DNA of 64,000 nucleotides from Arion vulgaris (lineage: Eukaryota; Mollusca; Gastropoda; Stylommatophora; Arionidae), in assembly GCA_020796225.1 (NCBI GenBank), contig CM036754.1, positions 44,328,420 through 44,392,419 on the forward strand, in the 5' to 3' direction. Every line of letters begins with the position of its first letter. Position 1 is the first letter of the stretch. Shown here piece after piece: positions 38,301 to 53,000 of this stretch. The notes under the pieces are model-generated. The model searched no databases. It was given only the letters and a program-made list of their open reading frames with translations, and was not told the DNA's origin. A program made the position numbers and the translations under genes.

Positions 38301-41300
38301 GTTGCGGCAATTAGAAGATGAGGTGAGTGCGGAAGAATGCTGGCAGCAAGCCAAAAATATTTGGAATGAAACATGCACAGAGGTATTAGGAAAGAAGGAG
38401 CGGAATCATAAGGCATGGATAACTCCAGAAACTCTCAAGGAAATAGAAGAAAGGAAAAAGAGGAAAGCAGATTTAAATAATAGCAAAACTAGAACTGCCA
38501 AAGCCATAGCCCATGAAAAGTACACAGAAGCTAGCAAGAAAGTGAAGAAACAAATAAAGTTAGATAAAAGACAATACTTAGAAGATCTAGCAAGAGAAGC
38601 AGAGGTAGCTGCAGGAAAAGGAAACCTTAGGGATCTTTACAATATCACTAGAAAGCTAGCAGGAAAATACAGACCATCAAATGGGTTGATCAAAAATAGT
38701 AGCGGGAAACTATCACTAATGTTAGAGACCAAATGGAAAGATGGATGGAATACTTCAAGGAACTCCTGAACAGACCAGCACCTACAAACCCCAAGATATC
38801 CAACCGGCAGAAATTGACTTGGACATCAACTGTGAGAAACCATCCAAGGAGGAGATTAGTAAAGCCATTAAAATTTTAAAAGATGGAAAAGCGGCGGTCC
38901 AGATGGTATTCCAGCGGAGGCGGTTAAAGCCAACATAAACACATCCACAGAAATACTGTATAAATTATTTAGCAGAATCTGGGAGACGAAGAAATACCAG
39001 CAAACTGGAGAGAAGGATACCTGGTGAAGCTACCAAAGAAAGGGACCTTCAGAAGTGTGAAAACTATAGGGGAATAATGCTGTTGTCAGTACCTGGGAAA
39101 ATACTAAGCAGAGTCATCCTGGAGAGATTGAGAGATGCCATCGATATAAAGCTAAGAGATGAACAGGCAGGCTTCGACCAAATAGATCCTGTGCTGACCA
39201 GATAGCCACATTACGTATAATAATAGAGCAAAGTATTGAATGGAAATCCCCACTTTATATCGGATTTGTTGATTATGAGAAGGCTTTTGACAGTATTGAT
39301 AGGAAAACCCTTTGGAAATTAATGAGGCATTATGGAATCCCACAGAAAATTATTAACCTAATAAAAGCAACATATACAGATATGAAATGTAGAGTTCTTC
39401 ATGAAGGTAAACTAACAGATACTTTTGGAATAGAAACAGGAGTGCGTCAGGGATGTCTTCTATCACCTTTGTTGTTCTTACTGACAATAGACTGGATTAT
39501 GAAGACCACAGTAACTAACACCAGAAATGGAATCCAATGGACTCTGACAGAGCAACTAGATGATCTGGACTTCGCTGATGATATAGCCCTTCTGTCACAT
39601 ACACAAAATCAGATGCAGGATAAGCTAAACACATTGAATCAAAGGTCCCAGCAACTGGGGCTGAACATTCATAAGGGAAAGACAAAGATATTGAGAATTA
39701 ACCAAGCAACGACAACTCGATCTCCCTGGGGAAATCCCACTTCAAGAGGTAGAATCATACACATATTTGGGCAGCAACGTAGACAAAGAGGGTGGAACAG
39801 ATAGAGATGTTAAAATAAGAATACAGAAGACAAGAGGAGCTTTCATTGCACTGGGAAACATTTGGAAGTCCAAAGAAATCAAATCTAGAACAAAAATTCG
39901 GATATTTAACTCTAATGTTAAAGCAGTTCTACTGTATGGGTCAGAAACATGGAGAACAACTAAAACAATAGCGCATAAATTGCAAACATTCATCAACTGG
40001 TGTCTGCGCAGAATAGAGGGAATAAGATGGTATGATAGGGTCACAAATGAGGAACTTATGGAGAGAACAAGACAGATTCCAGTGAACGAACAGGTTAAAA
40101 AAATACGCTGGCGCTGGATAGGACACACTTTGCGAAAACCGGAGGGGAATATAACAAGAAGGGTCCTTGCCTGGAACCCGCAGGGACAGCGAAAGAAGGG
40201 AGTCGAGAAATACATGGAGACGAGATTTGGAGGCGGAGATCAACAATATAAAGAAGAGCTGGAGGGAGCTGCAGGAGATAGCTAGAGATAGGAAGACTTG
40301 GCATGAGTTGGTTGAGGGCCTATGCCCCAACCCAGGGTAAAAGGCAAAGAGAGAGAATAGGCAGGGGGCAGAGCTCAAAAGGATCTATTCACACAACAGG
40401 TGCCTCTGCATGTCAGAGGATGCATACTTGTGATGATCACAGCTAGAATGGTGTCACATCTATCCACTGCAACAGGCAGGGGACAGAGCTCAAAAGGATC
40501 TATTTACACAGCAGGTGCCTCTGCATGTCAGAGGATGCAGAGTTGAGTCCAAAGTTTTGTGGCTGCAACTTTAATCTAATAAAAATATAGTGGACTTGGC
40601 AACATATCTTAAAATTTGGCATGGCAATAGAAGGCGACTATTCATGGCACTTATATATACCTACACACACACACACACACACGTCTATTCTCACCTATAA
40701 TGATCTGTTGTCAGGTGTTGAAGAAGATTTACGCAAGTCAGAAGATCTGGAAGAGATTCTGTGGAATCCAAATCATGGTCTTTCAGATCGAGACATTGAC
40801 CAGTTTCAGATCATTGCCAGGTAAGTTAGCAACTTTCATTTTGACATTAAGATGTTGTTAGTGATTAACTTCATCAAGATTTAGAATCTGACTTTATCAA
40901 ATGTTGTTTGGGAAGTATGAGTAAAGAAGTGATCAGATTGAAGAAATCAGAGAATCAAGTGAAACTATACTGTTCAGTCATTAACTCATGAACTAACAAA
41001 TACAAAAACACACACTTGTTATTGCTCAAACTATTTTTTGATTTGCAATTAACTCCTTGTGGACCAAATGCCATACTATGTGGCTTTGGGTTGGACGCAT
41101 TTTTACAAGGAGCCACACTAAACAGTGTTTTTTATTCTAAAAACATATGGCTTGTCAAAACATGGCTTTTGTCCTGGCCCATTAGGTGTTAACTTTCATT
41201 CTACAGTTATATGTACAAATGACGCTACAGTACAGAATTGGATCTTCTTCGACCGCTCCATATCGGCCACTAGTCAACCACCATGTGTGGTTTGTATGTG

Positions 41301-44300
41301 ATCTGAGCCTAAGAACAATTGTGCGTTGTGCCAGTTATGCGCCTACAAGTAGACCAGCACATCCGATTTCTGCGCTGCTTTTATTTACTAGGGTAGCATC
41401 CTAGGGCCTACATCAGTCACCTCTTACAGCATGCATTGCAGGTTGCAGTGGTACTATTCTTTGTTCCCCTTGCAGACCCCGGCACCACACGGGCGACATA
41501 ATTGAATAACATATAAGACACTAACAAAATTTCTTGTAGCATTTTCAGACCTTAGGGTATGAAGTGCCTGTCACATCACATTTCTAGTCCCTAATGTGCA
41601 GGAGGTACAAGGGCCACTTCCTTTCCTCGCATGTAGAATGTCAAGTGTACATTGAGCACACAACCATGTTGTGTCCGAGTCGATGATCGAACATGTAAGC
41701 TAATACGTCCCACATATATTATAAAAGTCGCTACTGTTATCAAAATTCTAAATGGTTGTTGTTCCAACTTCAGGGTATTTCAAAGCAATTTTTCTCCTAA
41801 AAATTGTTGTCTTTCAGAACTTTCCTTTTCTACCCACGAGTCTCCATTCTTCTCGACAGGTTGTACAATGTTACGAATTGTTAACATTTCAACATGTGGT
41901 TACTGCAGCATTCTGTACACTTCTTCAAACGCTTCATATCGACCACTTGTTCAACCGCTCTTTGTGATTTGTATGTGATCTGAGCCTAAGAGCGATTTTA
42001 CGTTGTGCCAGTTCTACGCTTACAAGTAGGCCAGTACATCCAATTTCTTCTACGCTTTTTATTTACTAGGCTAGCTTCCCTATGCCCCTATCTGTCGCCT
42101 CTTATGACATGCCTTGTAGGTCGCAGTGTTATTATACCTTGCTCCCTTTGCGGGATCCGACAACACACTGGTGATCCCATACACTGAATTATCTCTGAGA
42201 AAGTGTTCTGGGTTAGAAGATACAACTAGAAATGCTTATGGCTAACTTATTGCCCTTCCACAGACAGATATTATTTCTGTTTTGCCTCACAGCATCAGAA
42301 TAAGAAGAGATTTCTAGCACTGGCTTTTGTGTGCACTTCATACACACTATTTTTACTATTTCTGAGGCCTGCGTTTTGCATGGACGACTTTTGCTTGTAT
42401 CCACTGTATCGGAGTAACATTGCTCTTTGTAGCGCACTGTCTGTTGGTAATCTGCTTATGTGGCGAACCATTTAATTTGTTGTTTCTTGATGAAGTTCAA
42501 TAGAGATGTTGTACCCACTTTTTCCTGATGCCTTCATTTCTAAAACGGTCTCTTTTGATACTGCCAGTTTTCTGTGTAGACACTTCATCTCAGATCTTAG
42601 TTTTGTGCTGCTAAATCTGACATTTGTCTTAGTGAGATTACTTCAGTGAACTCTATTTCTTTCTCTGGGAATGTGCATTAGTTGCTTGAGTTTCTTTCTC
42701 TGAGAATGTGCACCGAACAGATGAAACATCATCACAGTCAGTGAGACATTAGTTGCTTGAGTTTTAACAAACATTGTGATCATCATACAAGAATAAACAT
42801 CTTTCTTTCCACCCACGCTCAATACATACAGTATTGTGCAAGTTGCACCATTATAGCGAATCAGAGAATCAACACTGACTTGTATGATGTGTCCTGTGAA
42901 TCTGTCCCATCAACATGTGGTGTCTACGAGTTTCTTCACTAGAATCACAGAACAGAGAAACACATAAGTCACGAACCATTAGTTGCTTGAGTTTAATGAC
43001 AAAACATTATGTGATCTAGCATACAAGAATAAACATCTCTTCTTTCCCACCCCCACCCCCCCACATACATAAGTATTGTGCAAGTAAATAAGCACCAATA
43101 TAGCGAATCTAGAGAATCCCAACACTGACTTGTATGATGTGTCCTGTGACTCATGTCCCACAACATGTGGTGTCTACACTACCAACACTAAATCACAGAA
43201 CCAGACAACACATAAGGGCACCAACCAGAACAAATGAGGTGCATAATCATACTAAAAGTACACATAAGGATAAAGCAATCATGGTATTGAGTTGGATAAT
43301 GTGAGGTTTTGCCTATGAATGTTTGTATTTACCATTTAATAAATCATGTTTAATCGTTCATTCCTTATTGTTCGTTTAACATATTATGTTAATTCTTGGC
43401 ACACATGAGACCTCATATGTTGCATAATTTATTGTACATATTACATGACCTAGATAATATAATGTCGACATGACATACTAATTTCTGAAGAACACCAATG
43501 AGTTCCTTTTCGGCTAACACCATGTAAGGAAAAGATGTTCAATACATCCGCTTCACATCCCCAACAGAAAGATCCTTAAAAGACATTGCAAACTGTTAGA
43601 CCATTATCAGTAGATGTGTTTAGAGACTACGTATTATAACGTGTGGAAACTTTGTTCCATTCAGCCCACTAAACATAGCTCAATACGTTCAACTCACATC
43701 AAGTGACCAAAAGGAAAATTCCAAGACATGACCAACCGATAACCCGTCCTGCCGAGGCGGCAGGGAAACTGACTGGTCTGTTTATAGTAGGGACAACAGA
43801 CAACTGATGACAGCCCAGCATAAAGACAATTAGACTGAAATAATAGAAGATAGAAGAAAACATTTGCGCACCGAATAGTGCACGCATTACAAAGAGTACC
43901 CATAAGTGGAAGAAGAGAGGATGTAGGTTCTTAACACCACCAAGGTCAAGAAGGAGGGGGAGGTCAAGAAATGATGCTAAACGCCAGTCACAGTAGAGCA
44001 GTAGAACTAGATGGATGTGTGAGGGAACAGGCATGAGACGATAGGACGCATGTAGTCAAGAATAAGATATATAAAAAGGATGAACCTCCACTCTAGTTCT
44101 ACTAACCACCATTACAATATATGTGCAGTTATAAAAATATAAAGTGACAGCTGGAAATCTGTTAGAATAGTATCAAATATAGAAAGATCAGAATAACCAT
44201 ACATAGTCAGCACAAGGTTGTCTTGCAGGGGATACCATCGTAAATCAATTAGATATAGAAATATATTCTTTTTTTTTTTTTTATTGCAGGTCAGTTGGTA

Positions 44301-47300
44301 CATTTGCCCGTGCGTTAGACTGTACAAGCACAGTCCGACAACCCAGTCTACATATGAGTGCTGCAGCTGCTTCTAGAGATATTACAATTGTGAGTTGGTT
44401 TATTATTCAACTTATATGTAGGTTAGAAGCTCTTGTCCTTGTCTACTTTCTTTTATGTTATACAAATTATATGAGTAGCTTATCAATCAACATTGAACTG
44501 GTGCGGTTGGTCGTTGTTGGAGATATTGCTAAGGAGATCGGAGCACCTATGGAAATGTCTGGACTGCAATGAAGATATTCCTAACTGAAACTTTGTGTGT
44601 TTTATTTCATTAGTCAATCATGTTTCATTTCAAAATTCATTTTAAAAAGCAAAAAAAAATTATTATTTTGTTTGCTTGTTTTTATGATGTTGATTTTGTA
44701 AATGTACACATCCATATAGGCAGCAGAAATGGTTCTACTATAAAATCACAGAATTGATAGAAAACTAGGGATGTTGACTGATGTTTTACCTGTTAAAAAA
44801 TACTACAGAAGTGAATGAACTGAACAAAACTCTAGTGAGGACGGCTCATTCCAGAGAGTAGTAAAGTTTCATTGCAACATTCTTCTTCACCTTTCAACTC
44901 CCAACGGAGCACAGGTCTTCAACAAACTTCTTCCAATCCGTCCTCTCTCTCTTGCCATCCCTTTCAGTTCTCTCCATGTCTTGTCTATACTTTAATATCA
45001 GTTTCCAGCTCTCTTCTCCGGGTATTTGTAAGCCTTCCCCTACTCCTCTTTCTCTGCGGGTTCCAAAACATTTGCCTGTCTTGCAATGCTTCTGGTCGGT
45101 CTTCTCAGTGTGTGTCCTATCCTTCCTTTTGTTTGCTTTTCGTTAGTGAGTGGCAACCTAATTGCTATAGTGCGCCTCTTGGCTGGTTGCCTCCGACTTC
45201 AGTACTCTTACTGCTAGAGAAGACTGGTCTAACTCGAAGGATAGAAAAGTTGTAACAGAAGTAGAGATAAGACAAGAAAAAATGCCCTGCTCAAGAGAGA
45301 GGACGGCTGCCATTTAACCCATAGCTGGAAAGTGAGTTGGTTGCAGCCAGAGCGACTACCACTCGCTGATGGGTTCTTCGCTGTCACCTTATGCTGCCTC
45401 ACTCCGCTCCCCGCCTTTTACCTTCAGTCTAGCCTTTCACCTTCAGTCTGTTGACTTTGTTAGACCTGCCAGAAGTTAGACTCCCTCCAACATAGCCTGA
45501 AGGATCGTCAAGGCACACAAATCCTTCAACCACAATAAGATAGGCTAATGGGGAGTGGTGTGTCCTGTCCATTGTCAGTGTCTCTTCCTTAGCTCGTTTT
45601 CCGCTGGTATCTGCTTAATTCTTTCTCTGAATTCGTCATTTGTAATCTAATCATACCATCACAGTCCCACTGCAACAGTAGCTAGCGGAAATGAAATAGC
45701 TAATAGTCTGGTTAAAGAAGAAATAAAATGACGTATTCTCTGTGGGTGAAGAGATAAAATGTGGCTGCTGCTTCATTGTCAGATTATATATTCTTATCTT
45801 TGTATTTTATTACCTACATTCTTTGTTGCTTCTCCAGTATTTGTTAAGATTTCTAAACATAATATGAATACATTGTTGTTATATATGTGCAGTTCCATGC
45901 TATGGACATTCTTCACCGACATGGATATAACATTGCCAAGGCTATCAAGAGTTTGGTTCCTCCAGGAGGTCCTGTCTTGTGCCGGGATGAGATGGAAGAA
46001 TGGTCAGCATCAGAAGCCAACTTGTTTGAAGATGCTGTTGAGAAATATGGAAAGGATTTTAATGACATCAGACAAGACTTTGTAAGTATTATATCAATCA
46101 ACATAACATACAGGCTTGATATCAGCTCTCATCATTCTTCTTCTGCGTTCTCACTAGATTGGGATTTTGGATTCTCTAAAAAAAGGTCGCCTCAGATAGC
46201 CAGCCATGCCGTACAGTTTGTCTTGAATTCTGGTGTAAGTGGGCCACCTTTCTTTTCAGGTCTGCATACTGGGGGCAGTTCTGTAGGATATGCTCTGTTA
46301 TCATGCTCGCCAAGGCACAGGTTGTTGGTGCCTGTCTTGAATTTAGTGTACAGGTGGTGTCTCATCATTCTAACGTACACCATAACATATAGATAACATT
46401 TTATGTAGCCTTTTCAGACCTTACGCTATAAACTATCTGTCATTTAACATTGCTAGACTCTAGCCGGCAGGAGGTAGGAGGGCCAATTCCTTTCATCATG
46501 AATGGATTTGAGTTCACAACCCATTATGTCTGAATCGCTAGGCAAATGTTTATGTAGTTAGTCAGCTAATCTGTCCCACTGCCATAGAGACAATGTCAAT
46601 ATTTGTAATATGCACACAGTGGAAACTTTAATTGTTAACTCTTTCTTCTTCTTCTTTACGGTTGCTTTTTTGATGATTATACCGTTAGACGCGTTCTTAT
46701 GATAAAATCGACTTGTCTGGAGCTCATCTCTAGTGCCATGTAGTTTTGAGTGTTGTGTTGTAGGGCCAGCATTCCTTTCTTGGGAGGACATACAGGGGAC
46801 AGTCTTGCAGGACATGTTCTGTGGTTTGTTCAGCGGAGCCACAGGGGCACAGAGGGGTTGGGGACAATCGCAGCCTGTGTAGGTGTTTGTTCAATCTGTT
46901 ATGACCTATCCTGAGTCGGAAGATGATAGTCTGTCCTTGTCTGTCAAGTGTGTGGTAGTCATCGTTGGATGGTTGAGGTTCTTTTCTAATGTCCATGATA
47001 GCTTTTTTTTCAAAGTATGTGATTTCATTATCTATTTGTTCACATTCTGCTCCCTTTTAGCAAGTTTGTCTGCCTTCTCGTTACCTGGCACTCCGCAATG
47101 TGATGGTACCCACTGAAGTGTAACTCTTTGTTGGTAGAGATCTTGCTGAGCTCTTTTCTCAGGGATGGATGGTTACTCTGTAGGGCTTGCAAAACAGATA
47201 GTGCGTCTGTGAAAAATACCACTTGTTGGCAGGCAGTCAGAGTTGGAATTATAACTCTTTCTCATTTTTGGATATATTCTGCTTCGAATACTCCATATCG

Positions 47301-50052
47301 ACACTTGTTAACCACTCTTTGTGATTTGTCTGTAATCTGAGTCTAAGAGCGATTGTATGCTGTGCCAGTTATGCGCCTACAAGTAGACCAGCATATCTGA
47401 TTTCGGCGACACTTTTTATTTACTAGGGTAGCTTACCTATGCCCCCTATCTCAATCACCTCCTACGATAGGCCTTGTAGGACGCAGTGTTACTATTCTTT
47501 GCTTCCTTGCAGCCCGGCAACGCACATGCATTTGGATATATTACTCATGGATACACCATGCGTAAATTCACTACCAATGACACTGGAAATGAGTACTCCA
47601 GTGCTATATTGAATCAATACTTTTGTATGGCAGCGAATCAAGGACAATAAACAAGCAATCGATAAGATCATTAGAAGTCACAGAGATTTGGTTTTTGAGA
47701 AGAATGCTGAAAATTCCATGGACAGCCAAGAAAACAAATGATGAGGTTTTAAATCAGGCCTGCACACAAAGAAACCTTATAAAAGAAATAAGAATCCAAC
47801 AATCAACGTTCTTCGGGCATATAATGCAAAGAGAAGGTTTAGAACATTTGGGGACAATGTAAAATTTAGGGAAGGAGATATCATGAAAGAGAGAGTGAGA
47901 AGACGTTGGGTGATCTGACATGGTGGTTCGACAAACTATTGACTTCAGAGCTGATTAACTGTGCCATGGAGAGAGAGTTGTGGAGAGACATGATCGCCTA
48001 CGCTGGCAGGCATGGCATTTGATTGATTGACTCATGTGCATACATTAGTGTACTCAATCTTTTCCCCACCCGTAATTTTCCTTATTTCTTGTGGTTTTCA
48101 TACTGGGGCCTGCTTAATGATACTATATTTGGTATTGTCAGTTTCACTTCCTTGTGTCTCTGACTAATCTCACCACTCATCGTGTATGTATGTGTTGTCA
48201 ATACATAGTTGTTTATATACTTTCTCCAGTTGCCATGGAAATCTTTAAAGAGTATAGTGGAGTACTACTACATGTGGAAGACCACAGACAGATATGTGCA
48301 GCAGGTAGGTAGACTGATGTGTTAGTCATCATATAACTTGTTCTCTTCACTGATATTACATTCTTACTGTACCTAGTATCACCATCACACTATGTTTAAT
48401 TATCACATTCTCATTACATTTCCTGATTACTTTGTCTATGTATTCCCTGTTCACATTGTCTATGTTCTATGCATTCCCTGTTCACATTGTCTATGTTCTA
48501 TGCATTCCCTGTTCACATTGTCTATGTTCTATCTATTCCCTAATCACCTTATATATGTATTCTCTGAATACCCAATCATTGTATTCCCTAATTATTTTCT
48601 CAATGTAAACATTGATCCCCATTCTGTACTCCTGTTATTTCTATTTAAAAAACATTACTATTATCTATAGAGATTACTTTTAGTAGCAATAGATTTGTCA
48701 TCAATCACATATCTTATACACAACACTCATCATCAACTTATTTGCGTTATGTTGCTTTCAGAAACGAATCAAAGCCTCGGAAGCAGAGAGCAAGCTAAAA
48801 CAAGTTTACATTCCCAACTAGTGAGTACAGTCTAATGATAGTATTAGCCTGGTCTCACCTCATTTAAACATTCTTCATGCATGATATCCATAATACACAT
48901 TGTTATGCATGATATACATTGTTATTTATTTTTGTTTTACACATGTACAGGTATATGTATATATAGTTATGTGTAACAACCCTCCAAATGGGGGAAAAGC
49001 TTTTAAAAACAGCAAATAAAGTTAATATAGCAGATAATAGAGTTCACTGAACAGATGGACCATGAAGAATACTGAAAACGAAGTCTGCAGTAAAATAACC
49101 AATCTGAACCCTAATGACAACATCAACCACCTTATGAGAGATAAAAGCATCATTTTTCAGCTCCGAACCCAAGACTCACAACTTAATAATCTCATGAACA
49201 GAATGTAGTCACAACGCACTTCAAAATGACAGATATGTACACATCATCATCATCAAACTGTTGACTCTTCAAGTGTCAAGCGTTGGATAATGTCAGGAAA
49301 ATTCTTTTTCCTCCAGGGGCAGATAAATTTAACACAATGTATAGAACAAAGTAACCACTTACAAACACATGCAAATACCACTACATTTGCAACACACCTG
49401 GACATGCTGGGGTGCAGAGCAACGAACATGCTGACTTTTGCAAAAAATGTCCCTACTAAAGCAGGCAGAAGTATGGACAGAGCCGATGTCATCAATGCAG
49501 TACTCGCTCATTTATGTGATATGGGCAAGTCTCAGGCACTGAAACGAGTGCAAGAATTAGAAGTTCAGTTTGGACATTCCAGGCAGTGTTGTGTCATCTT
49601 TCTGCTAGAGGAAAGGTTTACTAATTAACTTCTCATGGGTACGGTGAGCAAGTAGACTTTTGGGATAGCTGCTACAGCGGAGCACGCAAGGGAATGCCCA
49701 ATGTGCCATGACGTTGATCGAATAACACAACATGGCATTTGCAAATGGATCGCCTGTGTGGTGCCGGGGCCCGCAAAGAAAGCAAAGACTAGTACCACTG
49801 CGACCTACAAGGCATGTCATAAGAAGCAACTGGTGTAGGACCTAGGAAGCTACCTAGTAAATTAAAAGTATCGCAGAAATCGGATGTGCTGGCCTACTTG
49901 TAGGCGCATAACTGGCACTGCGTACATTCGCTCTTAGACTCAGATCAATACAAATCACACAGAGTGGTTAACAAGCGGTTGATACAGAGCATTCGGATAA
50001 GAAGAAGCAAATGGACAAGAGCCTAAATGCTGCTTGATCATTCAAGTGGATA

Positions 50053-50096
<44 letters not shown>

Positions 50097-53000
50097 TTTA
50101 CCACTAAATGAGATTGAACAAAGAAATGATACTTTGATATTAATTTGTGATAAGTTGTATCTATCTATCCTGCATCTGTTAGCAACAAACCTAATCAAGC
50201 TGCCATTGCTAGCAAAATGAATGGAACAGATGGATCCATCTCAGGGAGAGCATGTGAAAGCTGTTACAGTAAGTAGCAGACCTCATAGATAGAGAACTAG
50301 TTACCAGCTAGAGATTTCCACATCTAGATTTGAGTAATATCATATTTATTGATATCTTTGTTTACTCTACTATAGTCACTTATTAACGACTTTGTCATTT
50401 GACTCATAGATATATAAATATAATATATTTATGACTAACACCAGTTCACAAATTTCTGCTATCTTGGGTCACTGAAAACCTTCCTCTTGATGAGAAATCA
50501 TCATACGAATAGGTAGTGAGCCGGACTGGGTGCAGAACAATGGCTGACATTTTGTGCTAATGTCTTCATCGTGACACCCTACAACCATTATGAGTCATTT
50601 TATTATTATTACATATTCTTCTCGTGCCGTTATACATTACATATGGTCTGCAAGTAATTTCTCCATACCTGGGCAACTCGCTCAGTCTCTTCCATGGAAT
50701 TGAGTTCGATAGCACTTTGTCATCTCTAAGACAAAGTTCATTTCAGGGTTTCACTGAACATGCTCTCTTTATTCTAAGCACTTTGCCTCCTACTTCAATG
50801 CCTACTTTGGTATTCTTGAATCATTATTATTATATATGTTATGTAGTTATTCTAAATACTTTACAGATTAGATAGATTAATGCATTTAGTTTCTTGTGAA
50901 ATGTTCTGTACTTTCTCATCTCTTGTTTGTTTATCTTAGTCAGATTTAGTCACTGTCACAATATTGCACATTTGAAATATTTGTTGCTGTTAAATGTTCA
51001 CATTATTAATTTTAACACTTATTTCCTATTTAGCTGCCGACTCATCTCAGTGGTATTCATGGGGACCTGTTCATCTGCAGTGTCGATTGTGTAACAGTTG
51101 CTGGAGCTACTGGAAGAAATATGGAGGGCTAAAAATGCCTACACGATTTGGTATGTGATGATTAGTTGTGTAGATCTGTCATCATTAGATTTAGGAATAT
51201 ATTACATATGTCATCATTCATCATTTAAATAGCTTGCCTTGGCAGAGCTTTACCACCCTAGCAGTCCTGAGTTTCTCTCATAGGCCAGATAGCCCGTCTC
51301 TGCGGCTGTCATGCTCAAATCATCAGTCACATCCTGAATCCATCTTCTTCATAGTCATCCTCTTTGTCTGTATGCCTCCTTCTACAGGACGTTCAAGATA
51401 AAAGTGACCCCATCAAGGGGGCCAATCTGGCATATGTTTATGAAAATGAGATGGTTCAATTATGATGCAGTATAGGTCAAGTGTGAGCATCTGTAGCTTA
51501 AGCGGTAGTGAGCTTGATCACAACCAAAGCATACCTGGTTCAAACAATCTGGCAGGCAGTTTGGAAGCAAATTATTATCAGTGGGATTTTTACAAAAGGT
51601 AAAAATAGACCTCACCATTTAGAAAGCAATGACTAACTACTGAATGTAAAAGTGGTGCCTAGAAAATCAACAACTCGTTTACTGTGGTTGATGGCTACAT
51701 CCTGTAAAGGATATGCCACGATTTTCATAGGTCAAGTGAGCGAGTCTTTTTGTGATGGTATGTAATTATGGTGTGGGAAGGGGAGATAAACAAATGTAGC
51801 GAAAGGACAAACTAATCAGAACTGGTTTTAATAGTAAATAGACAAAACACAATACGTACCTGACAACTTTTGATGTGTCTATGGGGCTACTTTTATCTTG
51901 AACACCCTGTATAATGGACTTCTCCAACCCACTGGTTTTTTTTTTATATGCCCGAAATACTTCAATTTTCTTATTTGTAGCATCAGCCGTTTTTTAAAAT
52001 GATTTTGATTTATTTGTTTTTTCTCTGTCCATGATATACAGAGGACTCTTCTGTAACATTTATATTCAAAAGCACATATATGCTTTTACAGTCTTTTTTC
52101 GTATGTCTTTGTTTGTTCCTCGTTTAGTTTCCGTCATCCCATTTCCATCTTTTGGAATATGTTATTGTCTCATATCGCTGCAAAATATTACCATTTTACT
52201 CTTTCTCCTTTTTTTTTTTTTTAAACTACTTTCATGTAAGGAACAAAGTCTTTCAATTATTTTTTTCAACACACATCATCTGTGTCTACTTCTTCTAACC
52301 AGGGCTGCGAGTTTTCATTCTTGAACAGCCAATGCCAAATTGTAAAATCTACATGTGTTCTGTAATTGTGGAAGACTAGTATAAAGAATATTATGAACTG
52401 ATGAGTGTGGTGGGAGAAGTTCTTGTTCGCTGATGTTCAATGTCTACACAATCAGTGAGTCCTGTTCTCTGGATGTATGTTGTTGTGTTTGTTAGTTCAT
52501 CAATATTTCCAAACAGCTTTATGTGAATGTCTGTCTCTGTTGGCCAGTGTTCTTTCCACAGTTGATTTGTCAGATCTAGCTTTATGATATGCTGTAATGT
52601 CTCACATGAATGACTGCACTTTCTACATTGTGGTAGGTGAGTGGGGTTCATTCTGTTTAGGTGGTAATTCAGTCCAACATGTCCTGTTCTCAACTCAAAG
52701 ATAGTGCATTGATCTTTTTGTTGTAGTAGATTAATATTATTCTTAGAGTTTGATCTATTCATCTCTGCATACATGACCAGACCAGTCATCCCCCATTGGT
52801 TTGGCCATCTTCTCTGAAGTTGTCTGTGTCTAAAACGATATATTAATTCTGAAATGGTGCTGCTAACAGAATTGGTTAAGATCAAGCACAGAGTTCCAGG
52901 TATTATGTGCAGTCCATATCTGTGACAGCTATCACTGGAATGTGATTTTCTTGTACAACAAGTAACATCAGAGTCCCAGTGTTATCCACCTGTTGTAGTG

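Larger units (their letters stand above)
37149..40355 (+). mobile_element. Non-LTR retrotransposon (family A), near full length
   Basis: Flanked by a 13-bp target duplication aataggcaggggg (37136-37148, 40356-40368). 3207 bp. The 5' end (cgcccgtgtgctgccggggc... gcatgtcgtaagaggcgact) is the SINE-1 head; then an endonuclease, reverse transcriptase and C-terminal domain, ending aaaaggcaaagagagag. At least five frame breaks, so inactive as read. It lies in the MTA intron in sense orientation. The order EN-RT with a YGSETW...RWIGH C-terminal part resembles RTE-like or Nimb-like molluscan elements; clade not settled. Confidence 0.9.
37088..40548. repeat. Two-copy 117-bp tandem repeat, split by the LINE
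   Basis: Unit: gcatacttgtgacgatcaca, gccagaatgg..., aggcaggg, cagagctcaaaaggatctat, aggtgcctctgcatgtcaga, ggat. One copy is 37088-37148 plus 40369-40431, the other 40432-40548. The LINE 37149-40355 sits inside the first. Confidence 0.75.

Noticed and set aside
52391..52885. Host gene of 164 residues on the minus strand
   Set aside because: The Cys/His block and CVDIEHQR end recur in other LINE remnants in the window; it is a LINE C-terminus.
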